From NCBI GenBank assembly GCA_902774015.1, contig CACYHB010000004.1, positions 111,795 through 175,794 of the forward strand: 64,000 nt of DNA, read 5' to 3'. Of the stretch, positions 16,402 to 23,991 are shown in pieces (position 1 is the first letter of the stretch; each line of letters starts with the position of its first letter). The translations under genes were made by a program, and so were the position numbers. The DNA is from Oscillospiraceae bacterium. Its GTDB lineage: Bacteria; Bacillota; Clostridia; Oscillospirales; Oscillospiraceae. Under the pieces are notes generated by a model that searched no databases, had not been told where the DNA came from, and saw only the letters and a program-made list of their open reading frames with translations.

Positions 16402-17697
16402 TCAGTCCTTGGTCCGAATAATGTAGGTGCAGATGTTCTGCGCGCCGCCGTAGCCGCGCAGCATCGCGGTCTTCGGCAGCTTCTTCACCTGGCCTTCGCC
16501 GGCCTCGCCGCGCATCTGGTGCACGGCCTCGTAGAGGTCGGCCAGACCGGAGGCCGCGTGGGCGTGACCGAAGGAAGTCCGCCCGCCGTTGGTGTTGATG
16601 GGCTTGTCGCCGTCGTAGGCGGTGCGGCCCTCGCAGATGTATTTCCAGCCCTCGCCGTAGGGCAGATAGCCCGCGATCTCGGCGGCGACCAGGTGGGAGG
16701 TGATGATAAAGTCGTTGGCGTAGAAAATGTCGATCTCCTCGGGCTTGACGCCGGTGACCTCATAGACCTGCCGCACGGCCTCCTCGGTTGCCCGCACCTC
16801 AAAGTGCGGCGTGGTGGCCTCACAGGCCGCGCAGCCGATGCCCAGGACCTCGATGGGCTTGTGGCTCTTGTTGCCCATGTACTTGTCCACCAGTTCCGTG
16901 GCGCAGACGACTACGGCCGCGGCGCCGTCGCACTTGAGCTCCAGGCCGCCGGCGCGCAGGAAGTCGCCCATCTTGGGGTTGTAGGGCGAGCGCATATAGT
17001 CCATGACGTTGTCATAGCCCGCTTCCTTCGCATACTCCTCGTAAGTCTTGCGCTCGATGGCGAGGGGGTTTTTCGAGGCGTTGCGGCGGTTGTTGATGCA
17101 CATCCAGTTCAGGGTGTCGTCCATCTGCTCATCGGTGAGTCCGCGGGTGCGCTTGTACCACTCGGCCGCATCGTCGTAGATCAGCTCCTGTCCGGCCATG
17201 AGGCTGCGGGTGTAGGCGCGGTCATAGAGCCAGGCGGTGGTCTGCAGGAACTTGTCCATGGTCATCTTTTCGCGCTTATAGGGGTGATTCGGCACCGCCA
17301 GGCTGTCGCCGAACTCGACGCAGCCGGACAGCACGCAGTCGTACTTGCCGGAGGCCACGGCGTTGACCGCCTCCTCCACCGCGTAGTAGCCGGTGCAGCA
17401 GGCCTCGGAGTGGTGGATGCTGGCCTTGCCCTTCATGCCGAACCAGTTGGTGACATGGATGTTGGGGGTGAGGTAGTTGGAGCCGTTGAGAGGGCTGGCC
17501 TCGCCGTGGAAGTAGAAGTCCACGTCCTGCGGATTGACCCCGGCATCCTCCATGGCTTTGAGCGCGGCATAGCCGAACAGCTCGCCCTCAGTCAGACCGT
17601 TGGTCTCTTCCTTGTCCACCGTGTACATGAACGGCGTGCAGCCCACGCCGATGATGGATACGCTGCGTCTGTAGGGATTCACCTTCGTCTGATTCAT
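16402..17697 (-). CDS. Thiolase-like acyltransferase (SCP-x/PhlC type)
   Basis: A 431-residue thiolase-superfamily protein. The nucleophile region is SEACCTGYYAVEEA with Cys100/Cys101, and GHAHAASG carries the catalytic His of the usual GHP motif. The C-terminal motif reads GYGGAQN, without the second catalytic Cys of classical degradative thiolases. With the DUF35 partner this resembles SCP-x, PhlC or archaeal acetoacetyl-CoA thiolase complexes, which condense or cleave acyl groups. It is the second gene of the operon. The direction of reaction is unknown; with Pta and butyrate kinase downstream, thiolytic cleavage is a reasonable guess. Confidence 0.85.
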   Translation of the reverse strand: MNQTKVNPYRRSVSIIGVGCTPFMYTVDKEETNGLTEGELFGYAALKAMEDAGVNPQDVDFYFHGEASPLNGSNYLTPNIHVTNWFGMKGKASIHHSEACCTGYYAVEEAVNAVASGKYDCVLSGCVEFGDSLAVPNHPYKREKMTMDKFLQTTAWLYDRAYTRSLMAGQELIYDDAAEWYKRTRGLTDEQMDDTLNWMCINNRRNASKNPLAIERKTYEEYAKEAGYDNVMDYMRSPYNPKMGDFLRAGGLELKCDGAAAVVVCATELVDKYMGNKSHKPIEVLGIGCAACEATTPHFEVRATEEAVRQVYEVTGVKPEEIDIFYANDFIITSHLVAAEIAGYLPYGEGWKYICEGRTAYDGDKPINTNGGRTSFGHAHAASGLADLYEAVHQMRGEAGEGQVKKLPKTAMLRGYGGAQNICTYIIRTKD

Positions 17698-17712
17698 CGT
17701 TCCCGCTCCTTT

Positions 17713-18663
17713 TCAGTCGTCGAGGCCCTTGAATTTCTTTTCGATGAACATGCCCTTGCGCTCGGCGATCTTCGCCTGCTTCTCGGGGCTGCGGAAGAGA
17801 CCGATCTGCGTCTCGCCGATCTCGTCGAGGTGCAGCGCGCGGCCCTTCACGGTGGTGCGGTCCTTCAGCAGGCCGTCGGACTGAATGACGAATTTCCACT
17901 TGCCGTCCCCGGTCTTCTCCAGCGTGCCGCCGGCGCCGCAGACCGCACACTCGATCGGATAGAAGGTGCCGTCCCACTGGGGCTCGCCCAGCGCCAGCAG
18001 ATTGGAGTGGCAGTTCGGGCACCAGCCCATGTCTTCCTCGCCCAGCCAGCCGCGCTCTTCGGGCGGGGTGGCAACGGCCTTCATGATGTTCTGGCCCATC
18101 TTGCGGGCGCGGGCGAGCAGCTCGTCGTCGGCAAGGCACTGCATCCGGGCGGGCACGCGGGTCGCCAGCAGCATATCGACGACCTTGAAGTCGGTGGTGA
18201 ACATGGTGGCCTGCAGGCCCTCCAGAGCCATGGCCTGCCAGGAGCGGGTGGAGCCGCCGACAGAGATCAGGCCGGCCACGCGGTCCTTGTGCTCGATGAC
18301 GCCGATGTGTTCGAGGAAGGAGGTCTCATAGCTCAGGCTGCGCTGCGCAAACTTGAGATAGGGAGAGGCGGGCATGAGATCGTAGGTCGGGACGGAGACG
18401 ATGATCGCGTCCTGGTCGAGCATCACGTCCATGATCTTTTTCTTGTCGTCCTTTTTCTCCAGCGTGCAGCCCACGTACTTGCCCTGGGCCATGGCCTCGG
18501 TGCAGGCGGTGCAGCCGCTGCAGTCGAGAATGTTGAAGTCGCGCAGATTGATCATGCGGACTTCGGCGCCCTGCTCCTCGCAGGCCATCAGTGCGGCCTT
18601 GAGCAGGATCTCGCTGTTGCTGTTCTTTCTGCCGGCGGTGATGCCCATGATTTTGTAGCTCAT
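17713..18663 (-). CDS. Iron-sulfur flavoprotein with C-terminal zinc ribbon
   Basis: A 316-residue NADPH-dependent FMN reductase-like flavodoxin-fold protein. The start GITAGRKNSNSE binds FMN phosphate; LDCSGCTAC near residue 50 plus a later Cys forms the compact [4Fe-4S] site of iron-sulfur flavoproteins. A zinc-ribbon-like pair (WCPNC and ECAVC) follows at about residues 210-245. The start at 18663 has AGGAGG just upstream; a longer frame to 18801 would run through the predicted promoter. It is the first gene of the long operon. It probably passes electrons from ferredoxin or reduces a pathway intermediate. Confidence 0.87.
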   Translation of the reverse strand: MSYKIMGITAGRKNSNSEILLKAALMACEEQGAEVRMINLRDFNILDCSGCTACTEAMAQGKYVGCTLEKKDDKKKIMDVMLDQDAIIVSVPTYDLMPASPYLKFAQRSLSYETSFLEHIGVIEHKDRVAGLISVGGSTRSWQAMALEGLQATMFTTDFKVVDMLLATRVPARMQCLADDELLARARKMGQNIMKAVATPPEERGWLGEEDMGWCPNCHSNLLALGEPQWDGTFYPIECAVCGAGGTLEKTGDGKWKFVIQSDGLLKDRTTVKGRALHLDEIGETQIGLFRSPEKQAKIAERKGMFIEKKFKGLDD

Positions 18664-18721
18664 GTTGGGGTCCTCCTTATGTGTTTTGAAATGAAGAATC
18701 TGTTGCTTTTTTGACAGGCTT

Positions 18722-18765
18722 ATTATATAACAGAAGATGGGCAGAGCGCAGTGACACATGTCACT
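18722..18765 (-). promoter_or_regulatory. Crp/Fnr-type operator and promoter of the fermentation operon
   Basis: A perfect 16-bp palindrome AGTGACACATGTCACT at 18750-18765 has the spacing of PrfA/Crp/Fnr-family sites. On the minus strand a perfect TATAAT (18722-18727) lies so that the palindrome is centred about 42 bp upstream of the expected start, the class II activator position. The -35 region itself (TGCGCT) is poor, as expected for activator-dependent promoters. A Crp/Fnr-type regulator gene lies 1.4 kb away. Confidence 0.65.
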
Positions 18766-18830
18766 TCGAAAAGCAAGAAATGCCGCTCCCCTTTTGTTCA
18801 TATCTTACAAAACAGAGAGGGTTCACACCG

Positions 18831-19556
18831 GTGAGACCGATTGATCTTCAAATGGAATCCCGTTTTCTCCGGGAGGGTGCGCGTGCGCTGCTGCTCCTGC
18901 CGTCGGGTAATTCCCCGCCCCGCCGCCTGCTGACGCTGCTGCACGGCGCGGAGGAGGTGCCGGAAACGCTGATGAAAAACTATGACCTTTCCGCTGCGGC
19001 AGAGCGCAGCGAACTGGCCATCCTGCTGCCTGCGATGGGGAACAGCTTCTATCTGGATTGGGGGCCGGGGCGGAACGCCCGCTCGGCGCTGCTCTGTGAG
19101 CTGCTCCCCGCAGCGCAGGAACGCAGCGGGGTTTCGGCCGCCCCTGAGGCAAATGTCCTCGGCGGCATCTCCATGGGCGGCTTTGGTTCCATGAGCCTTG
19201 CTCTCAGCGAACCGGAACGCTTTGCCGCCGCCTTCAGTCTCTCCGGCGCGCTGGATTTGAAGAAAGCGGGCCAGCTTTTCCGTATCTGTCAGCTCCCGCC
19301 GCCCGGTGATCTTCGCGCCGCCGCTGCGCGGCCGGAGGCTCAGTGGGACATGCTGCTGGCTCAGGGTGCCGCAAAGCCCGCTCTGTATCTCGCCTGGGGC
19401 GATCAGGACTGGTTCCGGGATGCCAACCGCAGCTTTGCCCGGCAGGCGGAAAAGCAGGGATTTTCCGTTCAGGCAGCGGAGCGTCCCGGTCTGCACGACT
19501 GGGCGTTTTGGAAAACAAGTCTTTTGCCGGCGCTTGTCTGGGCCGCCGGGATATGA
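18831..19556 (+). CDS. Alpha/beta hydrolase (esterase D-like)
   Basis: A 241-residue cytoplasmic alpha/beta hydrolase. The nucleophile elbow is GGISMGGFGS (Gly-x-Ser-x-Gly), with a later Asp in WGDQDWF and a His in GLHDWAFW, completing a Ser-Asp-His triad. Most like esterase D/tributyrin esterase proteins. The GTG start at 18831 has a GAGAGGG site upstream; a frame open to 18711 has no support. It is divergent from the long operon and may share its control region. Substrate unknown. Confidence 0.8.
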   Translation: MRPIDLQMESRFLREGARALLLLPSGNSPPRRLLTLLHGAEEVPETLMKNYDLSAAAERSELAILLPAMGNSFYLDWGPGRNARSALLCELLPAAQERSGVSAAPEANVLGGISMGGFGSMSLALSEPERFAAAFSLSGALDLKKAGQLFRICQLPPPGDLRAAAARPEAQWDMLLAQGAAKPALYLAWGDQDWFRDANRSFARQAEKQGFSVQAAERPGLHDWAFWKTSLLPALVWAAGI

Positions 19557-19573
19557 TACGAATACCTAACAGA

Positions 19574-19618
19574 AAAACGGCGTGTCCGCTGAGTCAATCA
19601 GCAGACACGCCGTTTTTT
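19574..19618. terminator. Bidirectional terminator
   Basis: A long stem with arms including AACGGCGTGTC and GACACGCCGTT, flanked by A and T runs, between convergent genes. Confidence 0.92.
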
Positions 19619-20114
19619 ATTTCCCGCACAGCTTCTGATGGATCCACTCCACCGCGACGCCAACGTACCACACGCCCGCCAGCATCGCCGCGCCGATCTG
19701 CAGCGGCATGCTGCCGAGATTCTGCAGATCCATCGACCCCATGACGGTCAGGCCGATGGCCCAGCCGCAGAGCCAGGCGGGGCAGTAGAAGATCTTGGGC
19801 AGGAGAGAGGCAATGAGTACCGCGAGCCCGCCCATCAAAAACAGCGTAAGGAACACCGAAACACTCTGCCCGAAGGGCAACAGCTCCATCATCCAAAGAG
19901 CCGCAACCGCCCAGGCGTCGCCCGCCAGGAAGCCCAGGGACATCGGCACAGCCAGCTTTGTCTGGTTGCCCGCCGCGGCGTATACGCCTGCGCAGATCAG
20001 CGCGACGGCTCCGACCTCTACGCCGAAGTGGGGCGAGAGCACGGCCCAGATCGGCGGAAACAGCGCGATGCACAGCGCCAGCGTCAGGTTTTCACGATTC
20101 CACTTCTTTTCCAT
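19617..20114 (-). CDS. Integral membrane protein, DUF1097-like
   Basis: A 165-residue protein with about five membrane segments and short loops (PPIWAVLSPHFGVEVGAVALICAGVYAA, then several Gly/Leu-rich helices). The topology and ICAG pattern resemble DUF1097/YcdZ proteins; this is recalled, not searched. The start at 20114 has GGAGGAG upstream. It begins 2 bp after the stop of the Crp/Fnr-type gene, so the two form an operon. Function unknown, perhaps a small carboxylate carrier. Confidence 0.6.
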   Translation of the reverse strand: MEKKWNRENLTLALCIALFPPIWAVLSPHFGVEVGAVALICAGVYAAAGNQTKLAVPMSLGFLAGDAWAVAALWMMELLPFGQSVSVFLTLFLMGGLAVLIASLLPKIFYCPAWLCGWAIGLTVMGSMDLQNLGSMPLQIGAAMLAGVWYVGVAVEWIHQKLCGK

Positions 20115-20116
20115 GT

Positions 20117-20593
20117 TCACTCCTCCCCGCGCCCGGGACGGCGCATCAGCTCCGGTTTTCTCAAAATACGATACACGCCCTTTTCCGGGTGTTCCAGCAC
20201 CCCTTCGTCGCACAAATCCTTCAACACGCGTATCAGCTGACGCGTGCTGACGTTGAGCGACCGGGCTATATGGCCGATATTGGAAAAGCTTGCGCCCGTC
20301 TCGGCATAGCGCAGCGACATGATCACGCGCTGCCGAAGGGAGCCGTGGCGGTTGGAGACCACCGCGCCATTGAGCTTAGCGGCCAGGTTCCGGCAGAGAT
20401 ACCGCAGAAACACAGGATCGTTCAGCAGCTGCCGGCGGTATTGATCCAGGTGAACAGCCAGCGTGCAGACCTCGGTCTTCGCCTCCACGAAGAAGGGAGT
20501 AAACCTCGTGTCCAGCAGCTCCAGATCGCCGAGGACCTCGACCTCGTTGTAGGCCGTCTGCAGCGTCACGGTTTGCTGTGTGCTCACAGGCAT
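20117..20593 (-). CDS. Crp/Fnr-family regulator, N-terminally short
   Basis: The 158-residue frame covers the second half of the cNMP-binding fold (EVEVLGDLELL through LRYLCRNLAAKL) and a complete winged helix at about 100-150 (IGHIARSLNVSTRQLIRVLKDLCDEGVL). About 70 N-terminal residues normal for the family are missing: a TAG sits just before the ATG, the ATG has no ribosome site, and an AGGAGG lies 75 bp upstream in another frame. So it is either a 5'-truncated gene or uses an unrecognised start. It is the likely regulator of the palindrome at 18750-18765 if functional. It is coupled to the membrane-protein gene. Confidence 0.65.
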   Translation of the reverse strand: MPVSTQQTVTLQTAYNEVEVLGDLELLDTRFTPFFVEAKTEVCTLAVHLDQYRRQLLNDPVFLRYLCRNLAAKLNGAVVSNRHGSLRQRVIMSLRYAETGASFSNIGHIARSLNVSTRQLIRVLKDLCDEGVLEHPEKGVYRILRKPELMRRPGRGEE

Positions 20594-20732
20594 CCGCTAT
20601 GGGACGCGCTGCGTTGCGACAGGTCTCCACGCTGCCGCAGCCCGAGCCAGGGGCTTGAACTTTTCCTCCTTTTTTTCATAGCTTGCCGATCATGTTTGTG
20701 GAGTGACCGGGGCCGTGGAAATTACTGTTTGG

Positions 20733-22346
20733 TTATTCGGGTTTTACGCCGAACATGGCGTACATTTTGCCGCTGCCGGGAAAGCCCTTGAAGACGGGAT
20801 CGGGATATTCCTCCATCAGCTCCCGGTCGTGATCGACGCGCAGATCGGTCGTTTCATCAAAGCACATCGTCGGTACGGAATCCGCGGTGGCCTGCGGCCA
20901 GAAGGGGATCCTCTCAAAATTGGGATCGCCCGTTTTGGCAAAGGCAACCCAGGCCCCTGCCATCTGATCCTCCAGTCTCTCGGAGACGACAGGAATATAC
21001 TGTGCCTCGATATAGGCGGCATTTCGGAAAACATAAGGCTCCTCGGCGTTATGCCAGGCGACGGTGCCGTAGTTAAAGGGAGATTCCAGATTGAACATCC
21101 AGTTCCAGGTCTTGCCGCCGGCTCTGGCGCGTTCCCGGCAGAAGTTCAGGCAGCCGCGCCGAAGGCGGGTGTCCAGGAACAGAACATCGGCCGGGCTGCG
21201 GTCGGGATAGGCCTTGGCAAAGAGCGCTGCCATGCGCTCCGCCTTGTCACCGAACTTCTCCGCCGCGTATTGGGCGATCTGTCCGGCGCTCCATTTGTTT
21301 TTGATGCCGTCGCCGATATCCGTGCCGAAGTTTCCGGAGAACTCGCCCAGCACAGAGCCGACCAGCATCGGCTTGCCGAGGCTTTCCTTCCGCCACCCGA
21401 AATCCAGGGGATGACCGAAATAATAGCTGCCGTCGGGATGAGGCTCCCAGCCCACGCGGCCGCCCTCTTCGTTCTGGATCGTCCAGATCGCATTCATCGC
21501 AGCCTGCGCCAGATCGTACCAGTCGACGGTTTCGATCTCCCGCACGTTCTCAGGCGGGATCTGCAGGTACTGCAGGATCAGCTCCGCGCATCGCCGCGAT
21601 CTTCTGCGGTGCTCGGCCGCTCCGCCCGGCCCCATGCCCGTCGGGCCGCCGGACTGAATAATGCCGCGCTGATAATACGCATCTGCGGCCGGAGTCTGCA
21701 TCAGGGCGACCACTTTCCCGCCGCCGCCAGACTGCCCGAAGATCGTGACATTCTCCGGATCGCCGCCGAAAAAGGCAATGTTCTCATGGACCCACTTGAG
21801 TGCCATGACCAGATCGGCCAGGCCGGCGTTGCCCGAGTCTCTGTACTCTTCGCCATAAGCAGAGAGGTCAAGGTAGCCCAGCACGTTCAGCCGGTGGTTG
21901 AGGGAAACGACGACCACATCGTCTGTTTTCGACAGGTTTTCGCCGTCATAGGCCAGCAGCTCGACAGACGAGCCGGAGAACCAGCCGCCGCCGTGCAGCC
22001 ATACCATAACCGGACGTTTGGCCTTCTCGTCCAGATGCTGTGTCCATACGTTCAGATACTGGCAGTTTTCATTCTGCGGGTAGAAAAAGTGCGGAACCGT
22101 GAACTGGTCATGCGGGACGGGGGTGTTCAGCTCGCAGCACACATGTCCGAACTGGAAGGCCTCCCTCACGCCGTCCCAGGGTTCCACTTCAGTCGGAAAA
22201 TGGAAACGTCTGGCTTCGGCATATTTGACGCCGCGGAAGATGTACGTGCCATCGGTTTTCAAGCCGCGCAGGGCGCCGTATTTGGTCTGAACCACAGGAT
22301 CGTGATACGTGCAGACGACCTCATCGGTCAGTTTCTTCATAAACAT
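20733..22346 (-). CDS. Type B carboxylesterase 1
   Basis: A 537-residue para-nitrobenzyl-esterase-type hydrolase without a signal peptide. The oxyanion hole is HGGGW at 118-122, and the nucleophile is Ser206 in GQSGG. A His in the FNYGTVAWHNAEE region and an acidic residue fit the remaining triad. It cleaves carboxyl esters, possibly acyl or phenolic esters of plant glycosides. It follows a paralogue by 12 bp and the GH5 gene before that. Start at 22346 has AGGAGG upstream. Confidence 0.88.
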   Translation of the reverse strand: MFMKKLTDEVVCTYHDPVVQTKYGALRGLKTDGTYIFRGVKYAEARRFHFPTEVEPWDGVREAFQFGHVCCELNTPVPHDQFTVPHFFYPQNENCQYLNVWTQHLDEKAKRPVMVWLHGGGWFSGSSVELLAYDGENLSKTDDVVVVSLNHRLNVLGYLDLSAYGEEYRDSGNAGLADLVMALKWVHENIAFFGGDPENVTIFGQSGGGGKVVALMQTPAADAYYQRGIIQSGGPTGMGPGGAAEHRRRSRRCAELILQYLQIPPENVREIETVDWYDLAQAAMNAIWTIQNEEGGRVGWEPHPDGSYYFGHPLDFGWRKESLGKPMLVGSVLGEFSGNFGTDIGDGIKNKWSAGQIAQYAAEKFGDKAERMAALFAKAYPDRSPADVLFLDTRLRRGCLNFCRERARAGGKTWNWMFNLESPFNYGTVAWHNAEEPYVFRNAAYIEAQYIPVVSERLEDQMAGAWVAFAKTGDPNFERIPFWPQATADSVPTMCFDETTDLRVDHDRELMEEYPDPVFKGFPGSGKMYAMFGVKPE

Positions 22347-22358
22347 GGCTCGTCCTCC

Positions 22359-23963
22359 TCACAGGCTCTGTCTCGGGCCACCGCCGAAGGTGGACAGCGG
22401 GCGGCGATCGTTTTTCCCGACGATCGCTTTTGGCGGCAGAATCGCCATCAGTTCATCGTCGTGGTGACACGCCTCGCGGACCTCCCTGTCGAAGATCATG
22501 CAGGCGCCGTTTTCTTCGGTCGCCGGGTGCCAGAGCGGCATCCCGACATGATTGGGATCGCCCGTTTCGGCGAAGGCCACCCAGGCGCCGGTCATGATGT
22601 CCTGCAGCTGCTCGGACACACCGGGAATATAGGAGGCCTCGAGATAGTTTGCGTTGTGGAACATGTAGGCCTCTTCCACGTTGTGCCAGGCGATGGTGCC
22701 GCTGTTGAGCGGACACTCCAGATTGAACAGCCAGTTCCAGGCAGGAGCGCAGCCCTCTCTGGCGCGCTTGCGGCAGAAGTCCCGGGCCGGGACGCGGCAG
22801 CCGCGGTTGATGTACAGGCTGTCCACGATTTTTGAGCCCGGATAGGCCTTCTGCTCGGCAGCTGCGACGGCCTCCGCCTTGTCGCCGAAGGCATCCTTCA
22901 GCAGCTTCCAGACCAGCTTGTCATCCCAGTCGTTTTTGCTGCCCGGCGCGTAGATCTGATTGTAGTTCTGGTCAAACTCGCCCAGAACATTGCCGACCAG
23001 CACCGGCACGGAGCGTGTCGCGTCCATAAAGGGATTGACCTCGCCGGAGCCGAGATAGAAATCATCGTCCTTGACCGGGCAGAAGTGCAGCCCGAAGCCG
23101 AGCTCCCGATCCATCTCATCCTGCACTTTTTTCGCGGCGCGGGCGAGCTTGTAATAGGGGATCGTTTCTATGTCGCGCAGCTGAGAAAGAGCCAACTCCT
23201 TTACGATCTTCGCCGCCATCTCCCGGGATTTTTCGGGTGAGGCGTCGCCGCTGCCCTCAAAGAGGCCGCTCTGGATGACCGCCTTGTGGAAGAGCCCTGC
23301 GGCGCTCGGTGTCTGCAGCAGGGCGCTGACCTTGCCGCCCCCGCCGGACTGACCCATGATCGTCACGTTGTCCGCATCGCCGCCGAAGCATGCGATATTC
23401 TCCCGCACCCAGCGGAGTGCTGCCACCAGGTCGGCCTGACCCAGATTGCCGGTATAGCGGTACTCCTCGCCGTAGGCGCTCAGATCCAGATAGCCGAGGC
23501 AATTGAGCCGATGGTTGACGGAGACGACGACCACGTCGCCGAAGTCGCAAAGCTCATGTCCGTCGTAGGCATAGAGTTCAATGGAAGAGCCGGTGGCAAA
23601 GCCGCCGCCGTGAATCCAGACCATGACCGGGCGCCTGGCGTCCTTTTCGAGATGCTTTGTCCAGATATTCAGAAAGTGGCAGTCCTCGTCCTGAACGTAG
23701 TGATAATGGGGCACGTTGAACTGGTCATGGGCGATGGCGGTATGCATTTCCGGGCAGACCGGGCCGTAAATGATGGCCTCGCGCGTCCCTTCCCAGGCCG
23801 GAACCTCCTCCGGCAGCCGGAAGCGCTTCGCCTGGGCATAGCGGATGCCGCGGAAGATAAACACATCCTCCTCCCACAGACCGCGGAGCTTCCCTTTCGG
23901 TGTCTCCACCACCGGATAATCCGGGTTGGAAATGACCGATCTTGTCAGTTTTCTCGGATACAT
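22359..23963 (-). CDS. Type B carboxylesterase 2
   Basis: A 534-residue paralogue of the downstream esterase, colinear over nearly the whole length, with HGGGF at 118-122 and Ser206 in GQSGG at the same positions. It has no signal peptide. The pair probably arose by tandem duplication. It is the middle gene of GH5-esterase-esterase, which suggests removal of ester decorations from an imported glycoside. Confidence 0.88.
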   Translation of the reverse strand: MYPRKLTRSVISNPDYPVVETPKGKLRGLWEEDVFIFRGIRYAQAKRFRLPEEVPAWEGTREAIIYGPVCPEMHTAIAHDQFNVPHYHYVQDEDCHFLNIWTKHLEKDARRPVMVWIHGGGFATGSSIELYAYDGHELCDFGDVVVVSVNHRLNCLGYLDLSAYGEEYRYTGNLGQADLVAALRWVRENIACFGGDADNVTIMGQSGGGGKVSALLQTPSAAGLFHKAVIQSGLFEGSGDASPEKSREMAAKIVKELALSQLRDIETIPYYKLARAAKKVQDEMDRELGFGLHFCPVKDDDFYLGSGEVNPFMDATRSVPVLVGNVLGEFDQNYNQIYAPGSKNDWDDKLVWKLLKDAFGDKAEAVAAAEQKAYPGSKIVDSLYINRGCRVPARDFCRKRAREGCAPAWNWLFNLECPLNSGTIAWHNVEEAYMFHNANYLEASYIPGVSEQLQDIMTGAWVAFAETGDPNHVGMPLWHPATEENGACMIFDREVREACHHDDELMAILPPKAIVGKNDRRPLSTFGGGPRQSL

Positions 23964-23991
23964 AATGGCCTCCTGTCCAGAGACTGCGGCG

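Noticed and set aside
18711..18733. Plus-strand TTGACA followed by TATAA-type sequence before the esterase gene
   Set aside because: The spacing between the two boxes is far too short for a sigma-70 promoter on that strand; the same bases fit the minus-strand -10 better.
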